A stretch of 64,000 nucleotides of DNA from Myxococcota bacterium (GCA_028823175.1 JAPKBZ010000004.1:38156-102155), one strand, 5' to 3'. Counted from the stretch's first letter, positions 27,780 through 37,186 are shown. Notes: generated by a model from the letters alone, not told the origin. Program-made: numbers and translations.

Positions 27780-28601
27780 ATGACTGACACGATTCTGGTA
27801 GCAACCGATGGTTCCGCAGACGGCAACGCAGCAGAGCGACTGGGCGTGGGCCTGGCGGGCCGCTTGCAGTGCCGGGCGACGGGGATCACTGTGATCGAGG
27901 ATGCCAAAGTACAGACCCCCGACAGCCCCGGTCTGACGCTCCCTCCCTATCCCGAGCCCGACCTGACCGCTTTTTTTCGCGCCCGAGCCGACGCGCTGGC
28001 CTCCCGATTCGCCGAGCGCGCTCGGGCCGAGGGCCTGGACTCGGGCTGCGAGATCGCCCAGGGGCGGGCCGACGATCGCATCGTTGAGAAGGCCCAGGGC
28101 TTCGATCTCCTGGTGATCGGCCGCGATGGCCGACCGGCGGACGGCAAGGGAGCGCTGATCGGTTCGACCACCGAGTCGGTCATCCGCAAAATTTCGCGCT
28201 CCACCCTGGTTGTTCCCTTCGGGGTGTCTCTGTCGGGTCCCATCGTTCTGGGTTTCGATGGTTCACCGGGGTCCCGGATCGCGGCGTCGAAGGCCGTGGA
28301 ACTGGCCAACAAGTTGGGCGAGTCGGTTCATGTCTTCGTTGACTCCAAGGACAAGGGGCGAGCGGTGGCGCGTTTCGAGGAGGTGCGGCAACTGCTTTCG
28401 GGGCTTACCCAGCCCATTCGGGAGACCTCGTCGACGCTGGGCCGGCCGGACGTCAAGATCGTCGATACCGCCCGGGAAGCGAAGGCAGGCCTGATCGTCA
28501 TGGGCGCCTACGGTCGCAACCGGATCACCGATTATTTCCTCGGCAGCAACGCTGCGGCCGTGGTTCGTACGTCGCCGGTCTCCGTTTTGCTCGCCCGCTA
28601 G
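27780..28601 (+). CDS. universal stress protein, tandem UspA domains
   Basis: 273-aa protein with two UspA folds. The first (residues about 1-140) opens with TILVATDGSADGNAAERLG and keeps a nucleotide-binding loop (VIGRDGRPADGKGALIGSTTESVIR). The second (about 145-273) opens with PIVLGFDGSPGSRIAASKAVELA and ends with VMGAYGRNRITDYFLGSNAAAVVRTSPVSVLL, a G-x-x-G-x9-G-S type ATP loop. Role: stress survival, mechanism generally unclear. The ATG with GGCGAGGGCGAA upstream was chosen over an earlier non-homologous TTG reading. RNase HII follows 10 bases after the stop. Confidence 0.9.
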   Translation: MTDTILVATDGSADGNAAERLGVGLAGRLQCRATGITVIEDAKVQTPDSPGLTLPPYPEPDLTAFFRARADALASRFAERARAEGLDSGCEIAQGRADDRIVEKAQGFDLLVIGRDGRPADGKGALIGSTTESVIRKISRSTLVVPFGVSLSGPIVLGFDGSPGSRIAASKAVELANKLGESVHVFVDSKDKGRAVARFEEVRQLLSGLTQPIRETSSTLGRPDVKIVDTAREAKAGLIVMGAYGRNRITDYFLGSNAAAVVRTSPVSVLLAR

Positions 28602-28611
28602 AGGCGGGGGA

Positions 28612-29448
28612 ATGGATGACGCGCGGCGAGGGGATACGGGCGAAAGCCCGGTGCCGGATTTTGCGGGTATGCCCCTTGCGCGGATTCGAGCGGCGGTTGA
28701 CGCGCTCGGGAGCGAAGACCAGGCAATGCGCTGGGCCCGGGCACTCCAGGCCGACTCCCGTGCTGGGGCACGCGCCCTGGGCGGTCGGGTGGAGCGCAGG
28801 GTGGGTGCCCAACGGGCCGACCGGCTTCGGGTGGCGGGGCTTTTCGAGATTCGCGCTGGGCTCATGTCTGCGGATTGTTGCTGGATCGCGGGGGTCGACG
28901 AGGTCGGCGTCGGGCCCTTGGCCGGACCGGTGGTGGCGGCGGCGGTGATTTTGCCCGAGAGCGTGATATTGCCCGGGCTAGACGATTCCAAAAAAATATC
29001 GAAAGAAGCGCGAAAGCGACTGGATCGGGCGATTCGCGAGCAGGCCGTCGGCTTCGCGATCGGAGAGGTGTCAGCGGTGGAAATCGACCGGATCAATATC
29101 TACCGCGCCGGCCTCGAGGCCATGCGAAGGGCTGCGGCCGCGCTCCTGAAAAAGACCCGCATCGACCATTTGCTGGTGGATGCCCGAACGATTCCCGATC
29201 TCTCCCTTCCCCAGACAGCCCTGATACACGGGGATTCACGGGATGGTTCGATCGCAGCGGCTTCCATCGTTGCCAAGGTCTATCGTGATGGCCTGATGGA
29301 GAAACTCGAGACGGAATACCCGGGTTACGGGTTGGTCCGGAATATGGGCTACGGGACGGCGGAACACATGGGGGCTCTCCGGCGCTTGGGAGCCTCTCCC
29401 GCACACCGCCAATCCTTTGCCCCGGTGGCCGCGGCCCTCGGGCGCTAG
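28612..29448 (+). CDS. rnhB: ribonuclease HII, long form, with altered GRG motif
   Basis: 278-aa RNase HII that nicks RNA-DNA hybrids at ribonucleotides. The catalytic core starts near residue 92. The acidic quartet is retained: D96-E97 (AGVDEV), the Asp in LLVDA, and the Asp in SIVAKVYRD. The conserved G-(R/K)-G that reads the RNA-DNA junction is G-V-G (V100), and the usual HKGYGT is NMGYGT. The N-terminal 90 residues resemble the extension of Bacillus RNase HII (short helical DSR-x-G-x-x-x-L region), so the length is natural. GAGGCGGGGG precedes the ATG. Adjacent to truD. Confidence 0.9.
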   Translation: MDDARRGDTGESPVPDFAGMPLARIRAAVDALGSEDQAMRWARALQADSRAGARALGGRVERRVGAQRADRLRVAGLFEIRAGLMSADCCWIAGVDEVGVGPLAGPVVAAAVILPESVILPGLDDSKKISKEARKRLDRAIREQAVGFAIGEVSAVEIDRINIYRAGLEAMRRAAAALLKKTRIDHLLVDARTIPDLSLPQTALIHGDSRDGSIAAASIVAKVYRDGLMEKLETEYPGYGLVRNMGYGTAEHMGALRRLGASPAHRQSFAPVAAALGR

Positions 29449-29457
29449 GGGATCGAT

Positions 29458-30447
29458 ATGCCGCGCTTTCGAGTCGAGCCTGAGGATTTTTGCGTCGATG
29501 AGATCCCCCTCTACGAGGCCAGCGGTGAGGGCGGACACACGTTCCTGCGCATCGAGAAACGTCTGGCGACCAGCGATGGTGTGGCTCGGCAACTCGCGGC
29601 CGCCGCCGGGGTGCCCGCGCGCGACGTCGGATACGCGGGAAGAAAGGATCGCGGCGCGGTGACCACTCAGTGGATGTCGGTGCCCGATCTCGATCCGCTT
29701 GAGGCGGTGGACCTCCAACTGAAGGGGGCTCGGGTTCTCGAGGCGACCCGCCATCCGCACAAGTTGCGAACGGGGCAGTTGCGCGGGAACCGTTTTCAGA
29801 TCCGTGTTCGGGAGGTCGATGCTGCGGGGGAGCAGGCGGCACAAGACGCCCTGGCCCGCATTCTGGCCGAGGGCATGCCCAACCGCTTCGGAGCTCAACG
29901 CTTCGGGAAGAGCGGCCGCAATGCGGCAGTGGGTCGGGAACTGCTCGCCGGCCGACGCTCGATTCGAGATCGCCGGAAGGGGCGATTCCTGATCTCGGCT
30001 CTCCAATCCGAGGTTTTCAACAGGGTTCTGGAGGAGCGCTCCCTTCCCTTGGACGCGGTTGCCGAGGGAGATGTTGCCCAGGTGGTGGAATCGGGAGGGC
30101 TCTTCATCGTCGAGGATTCTGCCGTCGAAAACGAGCGCGCCCGCGATTTCGAGATCAGTGCCACGGGCCCGATCTTCGGAACCAAGATGATGGCCGCCTC
30201 GGGGGAGGTTGGACGTTGGGAGTCCGAGATCATGCTCGCCATGGATATTCCAGTCGGCGAAGACCTGAAGGCTCCCCGGGGTATCCGCTTGCCCGGTGCT
30301 CGCCGGGCTCTTCGCGTCCGCCCGCAGGGGCTCTGCCTGGCCCGGGAGGAGGGGGCTCTCCTGCTCGAATTCGGCCTGCCGCCTGGCAGCTACGCGACGG
30401 TTTTACTCGCGGAGCTCTTTAGCGGCTTGATCGAAGGCGGCGGCTGA
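29458..30447 (+). CDS. truD: tRNA pseudouridine synthase TruD
   Basis: 329-aa TruD family enzyme (uridine-13 of tRNA by family). Seen: FRVEPEDFCVDEIPLYEASGEGGHTFLRIEKRLATS at the N-terminus, the catalytic Asp in VGYAGRKDRGAVTTQWMSV (about residue 66), RTGQLRGNRFQIRVRE, and NRFGAQRFGKSGRNAAVGRELL. The TRUD insertion domain follows up to about 250, with the G-x-x-RPL-like end replaced by GARRALRVRPQGL. Length is a little short of the E. coli enzyme. It starts 9 bases after rnhB, probably one operon. Confidence 0.93.
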   Translation: MPRFRVEPEDFCVDEIPLYEASGEGGHTFLRIEKRLATSDGVARQLAAAAGVPARDVGYAGRKDRGAVTTQWMSVPDLDPLEAVDLQLKGARVLEATRHPHKLRTGQLRGNRFQIRVREVDAAGEQAAQDALARILAEGMPNRFGAQRFGKSGRNAAVGRELLAGRRSIRDRRKGRFLISALQSEVFNRVLEERSLPLDAVAEGDVAQVVESGGLFIVEDSAVENERARDFEISATGPIFGTKMMAASGEVGRWESEIMLAMDIPVGEDLKAPRGIRLPGARRALRVRPQGLCLAREEGALLLEFGLPPGSYATVLLAELFSGLIEGGG

Positions 30448-30540
30448 TCCGCCACCCGTGAAACCCGGCGGAGACAGGGTTATGCTGCGCGTTTCGTCGC
30501 TGGCGAAGGCCCGAGACCCCCTGCAAAAAAGGACGTCCCC

Positions 30541-31500
30541 ATGCCCATTCATTCAAGTCTTGCCGAACTCGTTGGTAATACTGCCCTGGTTCGACTGAAC
30601 CGGGTGGCCGAAGGGCTGCACGCGGAAGTCATCGTGAAGCTCGAGAGTAGGAACCCCTGCAATAGCGTGAAGGACCGCATTGGCCTCGCGATGATCGAGG
30701 CCGCCGAGGCCGACGGACTGATCACGCCCGGCAAGACGACGATCGTCGAGCCGACCAGCGGCAATACGGGAATCGCCCTGTGCTTCCTGGCCGCGGTCAA
30801 GGGGTATGACTGCGTCATTATTATGCCGGATACCATGAGTCCCGAACGCCGTGTGACCATGCGTGCCTTCGGGGCCAAGCTTGTGCTCACCGAGGGAGCC
30901 AAGGGTATGAAGGGGGCGATCGAAAAGGCGATGGAGATTCATGCTGCCTTGCCCAATTGCTTCATGCCCCAGCAATTTCGCAACCCCGCCAATCCCAAGA
31001 TTCATTTCGAGACCACTGGGCCCGAGATCTGGAACGATACTGACGGAGAGGTCGATGCCTTCGTGGCGGGGGTAGGTACGGGAGGAACCATCACGGGGGT
31101 CTCCAGGTACATCAAGACGAAGAAGGCCGGATTTGAAGCGATTGCCGTCGAGCCCGCTGACAGCCCCGTTCTCTCAGGCGGTTCACCCGGGCCCCACAAG
31201 ATCCAGGGCATTGGAGCCGGCTTCGTCCCGGATGTTCTCGATCCCGACCAGGTCGATGAGGTCATCTCGGTGACCAACGAAGAAGCGGTTGAGACCGCCC
31301 TCCGTCTCGCGCGGGAAGAGGGGATTCTGTGCGGGATCTCCTCGGGGGCCAACGTTGCGGCTGCACTCAAATATGCGGCCCGGGACGAAAATAAGGGGAA
31401 GAAGATCGTCACAATCGTGTGTGATTTTGGCGAACGCTACGTGCAAACCGTGCTTTTCGATTCGCTCCGTTACGACGGAAGCGACTCGGTAGAGGCCTGA
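30541..31500 (+). CDS. cysK: cysteine synthase A (O-acetylserine sulfhydrylase)
   Basis: 319-aa PLP enzyme that makes cysteine from O-acetylserine and sulfide. The PLP lysine is in [14 protein letters not shown] (about residue 43), with the substrate loop [16 protein letters not shown], the phosphate loop [16 protein letters not shown] near 177 and [13 protein letters not shown] near 265. [12 protein letters not shown] is the region preceding the active-site closing loop. Length is normal. AAGGA lies about nine bases upstream of the ATG. A gamma-carbonic-anhydrase-like gene follows 7 bases on. Confidence 0.96.
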   Translation: MPIHSSLAELVGNTALVRLNRVAEGLHAEVIVKLESRNPCNSVKDRIGLAMIEAAEADGLITPGKTTIVEPTSGNTGIALCFLAAVKGYDCVIIMPDTMSPERRVTMRAFGAKLVLTEGAKGMKGAIEKAMEIHAALPNCFMPQQFRNPANPKIHFETTGPEIWNDTDGEVDAFVAGVGTGGTITGVSRYIKTKKAGFEAIAVEPADSPVLSGGSPGPHKIQGIGAGFVPDVLDPDQVDEVISVTNEEAVETALRLAREEGILCGISSGANVAAALKYAARDENKGKKIVTIVCDFGERYVQTVLFDSLRYDGSDSVEA

Positions 31501-31507
31501 AGCGAAG

Positions 31508-32140
31508 ATGTCCGAGGGATCGAAGGATCCTCGTTCGCCCCGTTTGTCAGGGGAGTCTCCGCCCTTGGTTGGGGAGGCGGGCCCCGTACTCAGGACGTTT
31601 GGGGAGGCTGTCCCCCAAATCCATGCTTCCGCCTGGGTGGCGCCTGGGGCGGTGGTCGTAGGCGATGTGGAAATCGGCGAGGACTCGAGTATTTGGTACG
31701 GCGCCGTAATCCGCGGGGATGTCCACCAGATTCGGATAGGCGCCCGGACGAATATCCAGGACCAGGCGACGGTCCATGTGACTCGTGGGCGCTTTGCTAC
31801 TTCGATCGGAGACGAGGTGACGGTGGGACACCGCGCCGTGGTACACGGATGCCAGATTCGGGCGGGCGCCCTGGTTGGGATCGGAGCCATCGTTCTCGAC
31901 GGAGCCGAAGTGGGGGAGGGCGCGCTGGTAGCCGCGGGAGCCGTTGTTACCCCGGGCAGCAAAATCCTGGATGGGCAGCTGGCGGTGGGGATTCCCGCCC
32001 GGGGAGTGCGCTTCTTATCCGATGCCGAACGTGAATTGCAGGTCCAGCGGACACTCGGGTACGTCGAGACGGCGAGGATTCACGCTCGCGGGCGAGCTCT
32101 GGAGCGCGAGGAACTCGTAAAGGGCGACGGTCGGGTCTGA
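31508..32140 (+). CDS. gamma-carbonic-anhydrase-like left-handed beta-helix protein
   Basis: 210-aa hexapeptide-repeat protein of the YrdA/PaaY/CaiE type. Repeats such as VAPGAVVVGDVEIGEDSSIWYGAVIRGDVHQIRIGARTNI run over residues about 43-165. Candidate Zn histidines are in ATVHV and in VTVGHRAVVHGC, the usual three. Such trimers have carbonic anhydrase or acyl-CoA thioesterase activity, or none known. The first 30 residues are Pro/Ser-rich and unaligned. Probably in an operon with cysK; its stop overlaps the TetR start. Confidence 0.87.
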   Translation: MSEGSKDPRSPRLSGESPPLVGEAGPVLRTFGEAVPQIHASAWVAPGAVVVGDVEIGEDSSIWYGAVIRGDVHQIRIGARTNIQDQATVHVTRGRFATSIGDEVTVGHRAVVHGCQIRAGALVGIGAIVLDGAEVGEGALVAAGAVVTPGSKILDGQLAVGIPARGVRFLSDAERELQVQRTLGYVETARIHARGRALEREELVKGDGRV

Positions 32141-32829
32141 TGGCGGAAACCGGAAACGGAGATGCTCGCGATCCGAATATGACAGAGGAGAAGGTCGGGC
32201 GCGCCCAAAGGAAAATTCGGTCGCGCCGAAAAATCCTCGATGCGGCTAAGGTTGTTTTTTTTCGCGACGGTTTCATGGCAGCCAACCTCGATGAGGTGGC
32301 CGAGAATGCGAGTGTCGCCAAGGGGACGCTCTATCGCTACTTCGAGAGCAAGGCCGATCTCTATGTCGCCGTGCTGGCGGATAATGGCGACGGTTTTACC
32401 CAGCGCTTGGAGGAAGCGGTCGCAGGAGGTGAGCGGGGGCTGGAGAAGCTCGAGCGCTTGAGTCAGTTCTACTATGACTATTGGGTACGCCACCCCGAAT
32501 ATTTTCAGATCTTCTGGGCCATCGATAACCAGTCGGTGATCGGCGAATTGCCCCCCGAGGTCATTGCCGAAGTCTCCAAGCTCTGGGAGCAGAACCTTTC
32601 CATCCTCAGCAAGGTGGTGGAGCGAGCGATGGAGGAGGGTGACCTTGTCGATTGCGATCCCTGGGAGGTGGCCCAGATTCTCTGGACCACGGCGAATGCC
32701 CTGATCCAGGCCGATTCGATTCGCCCCCGGCGCGAGCTGCGCCGTTTGCCCTTGGAACAGGTTTTTCGGCACGCCATCCGCTACCTGCTGAGAGGACTGG
32801 CGGCACCGGGGTCGAAGCTTTTCGGCTAG
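32140..32829 (+). CDS. TetR/AcrR family transcriptional regulator
   Basis: 229-aa repressor. The N-terminal helix-turn-helix covers about 25-70 (RSRRKILDAAKVVFFRDGFMAANLDEVAENASVAKGTLYRYFESKADLYVAV), a textbook TetR DNA-binding domain. The helical ligand domain follows with FYYDYWVRHPEYFQIFWA near 110 and a final YLLRGLAAPGSKLF, typical of the FadR-like/AcrR C-terminal class. It is coupled to the preceding gene by an ATG overlapping TGA; a second ATG 13 codons later is possible. The target is unknown; the palindrome upstream of WS/DGAT 8 kb away is one candidate, without direct evidence. Confidence 0.92.
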   Translation: MAETGNGDARDPNMTEEKVGRAQRKIRSRRKILDAAKVVFFRDGFMAANLDEVAENASVAKGTLYRYFESKADLYVAVLADNGDGFTQRLEEAVAGGERGLEKLERLSQFYYDYWVRHPEYFQIFWAIDNQSVIGELPPEVIAEVSKLWEQNLSILSKVVERAMEEGDLVDCDPWEVAQILWTTANALIQADSIRPRRELRRLPLEQVFRHAIRYLLRGLAAPGSKLFG

Positions 32830-32860
32830 GGCCGGCCCCCAGTCGCCGCTCCCCGAGTTT

Positions 32861-33160
32861 TTAGTCCACCCTCATGCCGGGAAGAATTCGGTAATAGCTC
32901 CCCAACGACGTCGCGATGAGGGCGAGTAGGGCGCTGGCGAGGGGGCTCGTCCCGGAGCGAGCCGCTTGTCGGGCGGCCTCTTCCTGCTCTGGCCCGGGCG
33001 GTCTGCCGAGGAGCGCGACCAAGTCCGGCAGGATCTGCAGAAAGGCAAAGAGGAAGAAGAAAAACACGAGGTAGAGAAACCCGATGGTGAATCGCGGCCG
33101 GAATGGCGGCGGGCTGCGTCTCGGAATATCAGATCTGGGTGTATTCTTTTTCGTCGACAT
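32861..33160 (-). CDS. small hypothetical membrane protein
   Basis: 99-aa protein with a basic, Pro-rich N-terminus (KKNTPRSDIPRRSPPPFRPR) and a first membrane segment rich in Phe (FLYLVFFFFLFAFLQIL, about residues 27-43). A soluble Gly/Pro/Glu linker follows, then a second segment near the end (LASALLALIATSLGSYY). The N-terminal part faintly resembles the membrane start of FtsH-type proteins, but nothing else does. ATG used; a TTG three codons earlier is in frame. No clear ribosome site. It is convergent with the TetR gene and divergent from polA. Confidence 0.55.
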   Translation of the reverse strand: MSTKKNTPRSDIPRRSPPPFRPRFTIGFLYLVFFFFLFAFLQILPDLVALLGRPPGPEQEEAARQAARSGTSPLASALLALIATSLGSYYRILPGMRVD

Positions 33161-33238
33161 GATGCCCAAGGCTAAAGCTGGCTGAGGGCCTGGTCAACGC
33201 CATCATGCGCTCATCTCGGGAATCGGTACCATGGCCCC

Positions 33239-35971
33239 ATGAGCGGAAAAACCAAGAATGAAGGCGAGCGCCGACTCGTCATCATCGACGGTGCGAATGC
33301 AATCTATCGTGCATTTTTCGCACTTCCCCCCAGTTTGCGGGCACCTGACGGCACGCCCACCAACGCATTGCTGGGCTTCGCCAATATGCTGACGAAGATC
33401 CTCCGTGAGGAGTCGCCGACCTGGGCGGCAGTTGCCTTCGATCCGCGCGGTGGAAGCTTTAGGAATCGGATCTTTGAGGGATATAAAGCGAATCGAGATG
33501 CCCAGCCCGAAGATCTCTCGCGTCAGATCCCACTGCTGGCAGATCTCCTTGAGGCATTTCAAATTCCGCTGTTGGAGGTGAAAGATTTCGAAGCGGATGA
33601 TGTGATCGCCACGCTCGTTGGCACGGTTCCAGCCGACGCTTTCGTCAGCGTGATCTCCACCGACAAAGATCTGATGCAACTCGTGACCGACAAGGTCCAG
33701 CTGGTCGATTCGGGCAAGAACCGACGCTATGGGCCTGCCGAAGTCGAGGCCCGCTTTGGAGTTTCGCCCGAGAAAATTCTCGACGTGCGGTCACTGATTG
33801 GCGATCCGAGTGACAATATTCCCGGGGTCAAGGGCATCGGCGAGAAGGGCGCGGCTAAGTTGATTCTCGAATGGGGCACCCTGGAAAATCTCCTGGACAA
33901 TGCGGATCAGGTCAAGGCCAAGCGCGCCCGGGAAGCGCTGATCGAGCAGCGCGCTGAAGCAGAGCTCTCAAAGGAACTTTCCACCCTGCGATACGACGTC
34001 CCGCTTCCCCAGCAACTCGACGAACTGGTCCTGGGTGAAGCTGATCCCGAGAAGCTCGCTGCTTTCTACCAGCGCATGGGTTTCACCACCTTGCTGGCGG
34101 CATTGGGCGGGGAGAAAATAGCCGTGCCCCCCGATGGCGGGGCGGGGACTTCGCGTCCCAGCGAGGTGGTCGTCGAACAGGTGACCGAGGCGAAGGATTT
34201 TGCGGCGCGGATCGCGAGCATGTCGGGCCAGGAGCCCCTGGCGATCCAGCTTCTGTGTACGCCGGGAACCGCAGTCTCGGCTCGGCTGGTGGGCATGGCC
34301 GTCGCCGCTAGCCAGAACGAAGCGATCTACGTGCCCGTCTTGGGCGAAGATTGGCCGGCCGAGGCTGGGCTGACTCCCGCTGAGCTGGTCGAGACCCTGG
34401 ATTCGGCCTGGGCGCCGGGGGGCGAGGCGGGCCGCATCTGGTTCGCCTTCGACGCCAAAAAAACTCAGTCGATCCTGGGGGAACTCGGGCTGCCACTGTC
34501 CGATCCCGTCGACGATCTCGAAATCGCCGGGCAGCTGCTGGACCCCGGCGGCGCTTCAGGGCTGAGTCCCCTAGCGATCAAGCTCGCGGGTCTCGAAGTA
34601 GCCACCTGGGAGGCGTTGGCGGGCCGGGGCGCAAAGGCGACGCCGCCCGAGGCCGTCCCGGTGGATGACGCGGGGAAATGGGCGGGTGAGCAGGCGGCGG
34701 CACTCTGCGCCCTGCGCGGGGATGCGGCGAAGCGAATCGCCGAGGATGGATTGGAGGCGCTCTACCGCGAGGTCGAGTTGCCCCTGGCCGGAGTACTCAG
34801 CCGAATGGAGCGCTACGGGGTGCGTATCGACGAGGGGACCCTCGGGCTTTTGCATACCGAATTCCGAGGCAAGCTCGATGCCCTGGAGACGAAGATCTAC
34901 GAGCTTGCGGGCGAGGAGTTCCTGATCAGTTCGACCAAGCAGCTTCAGGTGATCCTCTTCGAGAAGCTCCAGCTCCCGGTTTTCAAGAAAACCAAGACCG
35001 GATATTCGACGGCCGAGGCTGTTCTCGAGCAGCTGCGCGCCCATCACGAGCTGCCCGGCTATATCCTCGACTACAGGAAGCTTTCAAAACTCGTCAGCAC
35101 CTACGTGGACGCATTGCCTCCCCTGGTCTGCCCCCAGACGGGCCGGATCCACCCGAGTTTTCATCAGCTGGGCGCGGCTACGGGTCGCATGTCGGCCTCA
35201 AACCCCAATGTTCAGAATATTCCGATCCGTGGCGGCGAAGGGGCCCGCATTCGCGAGGCGTTCGTGCCGGCCGAAGGGCTGACTCTGCTGGCCGCCGACT
35301 ACTCCCAGGTCGAGCTCCGAATTCTGGCGCATTATTCGGGAGATGAGAGTCTCATCGATGCTTTTACGAGTGGGCAGGATATCCACCGCAGAACGGCTGC
35401 AGAGGTTTGGGGGGTGGAGCTTGACGCGGTGACCGACGAGCAGAGGGCACGGGCCAAGGCGGTGAATTTCGGGATCATCTACGGATCGTCGGCTTTCGGT
35501 CTGGCCAACCAGTTGGGGATCGCCACGGGAGAGGCTCAGGAGACCATCGATGCCTATTTCGATCGCTACCGGGGCGTGCGCGGATTCAGGGATGAAACGA
35601 TTCGTCGGGCCGGGGACGAGGGCTATGTGACCACTCTCCTCGGGCGGCGGCGCTACCTGCCGGATCTCGCCAGTCGCAACCGCGTGCTCCGCCAGGCCGC
35701 TGAGCGGATGGCGGTGAATACTGTCATCCAGGGGTCGGCGGCCGACCTCATCAAGCGGGCGATGGTGGATGTAGCCGCTTCCCTCGCCGAGGGTTCGACG
35801 AGTGCTCGTCTGATCATGCAGGTCCACGACGAGCTGGTTTTCGAAGTAGCCGAGAAAGACGTGTCGGGCCTGACCGAGTTACTCCGCGAGCGCATGGAGA
35901 ACGCCCTGGAACTGAAGGTGCCTACGGTGGTGGATTTTGGGGTGGGGGCCAACTGGCGCGAGGCCCACTGA
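33239..35971 (+). CDS. polA: DNA polymerase I, 3'-5' exonuclease domain degenerate
   Basis: 910-aa family A polymerase for Okazaki-fragment processing and repair. The 5' nuclease (residues about 10-300) has IIDGANAIYRAFF, FDPRGGSFRN, DDVIATL, STDKDLMQLV and GDPSDNIPGVKGIGEKGA. The middle domain (about 310-520) has lost the proofreading motifs: ExoI D-x-E is replaced by LAIQLLC, ExoII N/D by FDAKKTQ, and ExoIII Tyr/Asp is absent. The polymerase domain keeps motif A (DYSQVELRILAHYS), motif B (RAKAVNFGIIYGSSAFGL) and motif C (MQVHDELVFEV). So it is an active polymerase probably without proofreading, as in Taq or Bst. Single gene. Confidence 0.97.
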   Translation: MSGKTKNEGERRLVIIDGANAIYRAFFALPPSLRAPDGTPTNALLGFANMLTKILREESPTWAAVAFDPRGGSFRNRIFEGYKANRDAQPEDLSRQIPLLADLLEAFQIPLLEVKDFEADDVIATLVGTVPADAFVSVISTDKDLMQLVTDKVQLVDSGKNRRYGPAEVEARFGVSPEKILDVRSLIGDPSDNIPGVKGIGEKGAAKLILEWGTLENLLDNADQVKAKRAREALIEQRAEAELSKELSTLRYDVPLPQQLDELVLGEADPEKLAAFYQRMGFTTLLAALGGEKIAVPPDGGAGTSRPSEVVVEQVTEAKDFAARIASMSGQEPLAIQLLCTPGTAVSARLVGMAVAASQNEAIYVPVLGEDWPAEAGLTPAELVETLDSAWAPGGEAGRIWFAFDAKKTQSILGELGLPLSDPVDDLEIAGQLLDPGGASGLSPLAIKLAGLEVATWEALAGRGAKATPPEAVPVDDAGKWAGEQAAALCALRGDAAKRIAEDGLEALYREVELPLAGVLSRMERYGVRIDEGTLGLLHTEFRGKLDALETKIYELAGEEFLISSTKQLQVILFEKLQLPVFKKTKTGYSTAEAVLEQLRAHHELPGYILDYRKLSKLVSTYVDALPPLVCPQTGRIHPSFHQLGAATGRMSASNPNVQNIPIRGGEGARIREAFVPAEGLTLLAADYSQVELRILAHYSGDESLIDAFTSGQDIHRRTAAEVWGVELDAVTDEQRARAKAVNFGIIYGSSAFGLANQLGIATGEAQETIDAYFDRYRGVRGFRDETIRRAGDEGYVTTLLGRRRYLPDLASRNRVLRQAAERMAVNTVIQGSAADLIKRAMVDVAASLAEGSTSARLIMQVHDELVFEVAEKDVSGLTELLRERMENALELKVPTVVDFGVGANWREAH

Positions 35972-36004
35972 CGAGCCCGGCCGCGGTTCCGCTCGGTGCC
36001 GATT

Positions 36005-37186
36005 TCAGCCCCCGGAATCTGCGGTTTCGGCCTCGGGGCCCGGAGGTGTGCTGGTCAGGCGGTCGTTGAGGTACCCCTCGGGCAGGGCGACGCGCTGGCT
36101 TCCTCCCTTTTTGCCCCGCTTGACCCGCATCGCTGCGGGCGGGAAGGGGACATCTCCCGAGGCGTCGGCCAGCGCTTCCCTGAGTTGATCGAGGTTCTGG
36201 ACCTGAATCAGCGCGGAGCGCCAGCGGGCACTCCCCGGGAAGCCCTTGGTGTACCAGGTGGCGTGCTTACGAAAGGAGAGGAGCCCCAATCGCTCGCCGA
36301 ACCAGTCGACCAGTCGCTCGGCGTGTTCGAGCATGGTCCGACGCACTTCGCCGAAGGAGGGAGGGTTCGACGGGGAGCGTCCTCCGAAGACATCGGCGAG
36401 GTCCCGAAAAAGCCAGGGACGACCCAGGCAACCCCGGCCGACGACGACGCCGTCGCAGCCCGTTTCCCGCATCATCCGGAGGGCATCCCAGGCTTCCCAG
36501 ATATCCCCGTTGCCTAGGACGGGAATGCTGGTGACGGCTTGTTTGAGCCGCGTGATGGCCTCCCAGTTCGCCTGACCGGAGTAGAGGGCGGCGGCGGTTC
36601 GGGCGTGGAGAGCGACAGCCGCGCAGCCCTCATCCTCGGCTACCCGCCCGGAATCCAGGTAGGTGAGCAGGTCGTCGTCGATCCCCATGCGGAACTTGAT
36701 GGTGACCGGGATCTTTCCGGCTTCGCGCACCGCTGCTCGCACGATATTGCCCAGCAACCGGGGACGAACCGGAATGGCGGCCCCCCCTCCCTTGCGAGTG
36801 ACTTTGCGGACAGGGCAGCCAAAATTCATGTCGATGTGGTCGACCCGGTCCTCGGCTACAAGGAGGGCGACGGCTTTTCCCACGTATTCGGGGTCGACGC
36901 CGTAGAGCTGCAGGCTGCGCGGAGATTCCGAAGAGTCGAAGTCTGCGAGCTTTAGGGTCTTGGCATTTCGCTCCACCAGGGCCCGGGCGGTGATCATTTC
37001 GCTGACGTAGAGGCCGGCCCCGTACTCCCGGCAGACGGCTCGGAAGGGAGAGTTGGTAATCCCCGCCATCGGGGCAAGGACGACGGGCACCGGCAATTCG
37101 ATGGGCCCGATCCGGACGGGAGCGAACTCCCCGTCGGCTGCGGGCAGGACTCCCTGATTGATCTCTCCTACGTATTCTTCGTCCAC
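36005..37186 (-). CDS. dus: tRNA-dihydrouridine synthase (DusB-like)
   Basis: 393-aa FMN/NADPH-dependent enzyme that reduces uridines in the tRNA D-loop. TIM barrel with VVLAPMAGITNSPFRAVCREYGAG near 33, LQLYGVDPEYVGKAV, the catalytic Cys in HIDMNFGCPVRKVTRKGGGAAI, IKFRMGID, ALHARTA and the phosphate-binding VLGNGDI...VVVGRGCLGRPWLF. Start is GTG. The C-terminal 50 residues (KRGKKGGSQRVALPEGYLNDRLTSTPPGPEAETADSGG) extend past the usual end with a basic then acidic tail. It is divergent from parE and convergent with polA. Confidence 0.92.
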   Translation of the reverse strand: MDEEYVGEINQGVLPAADGEFAPVRIGPIELPVPVVLAPMAGITNSPFRAVCREYGAGLYVSEMITARALVERNAKTLKLADFDSSESPRSLQLYGVDPEYVGKAVALLVAEDRVDHIDMNFGCPVRKVTRKGGGAAIPVRPRLLGNIVRAAVREAGKIPVTIKFRMGIDDDLLTYLDSGRVAEDEGCAAVALHARTAAALYSGQANWEAITRLKQAVTSIPVLGNGDIWEAWDALRMMRETGCDGVVVGRGCLGRPWLFRDLADVFGGRSPSNPPSFGEVRRTMLEHAERLVDWFGERLGLLSFRKHATWYTKGFPGSARWRSALIQVQNLDQLREALADASGDVPFPPAAMRVKRGKKGGSQRVALPEGYLNDRLTSTPPGPEAETADSGG

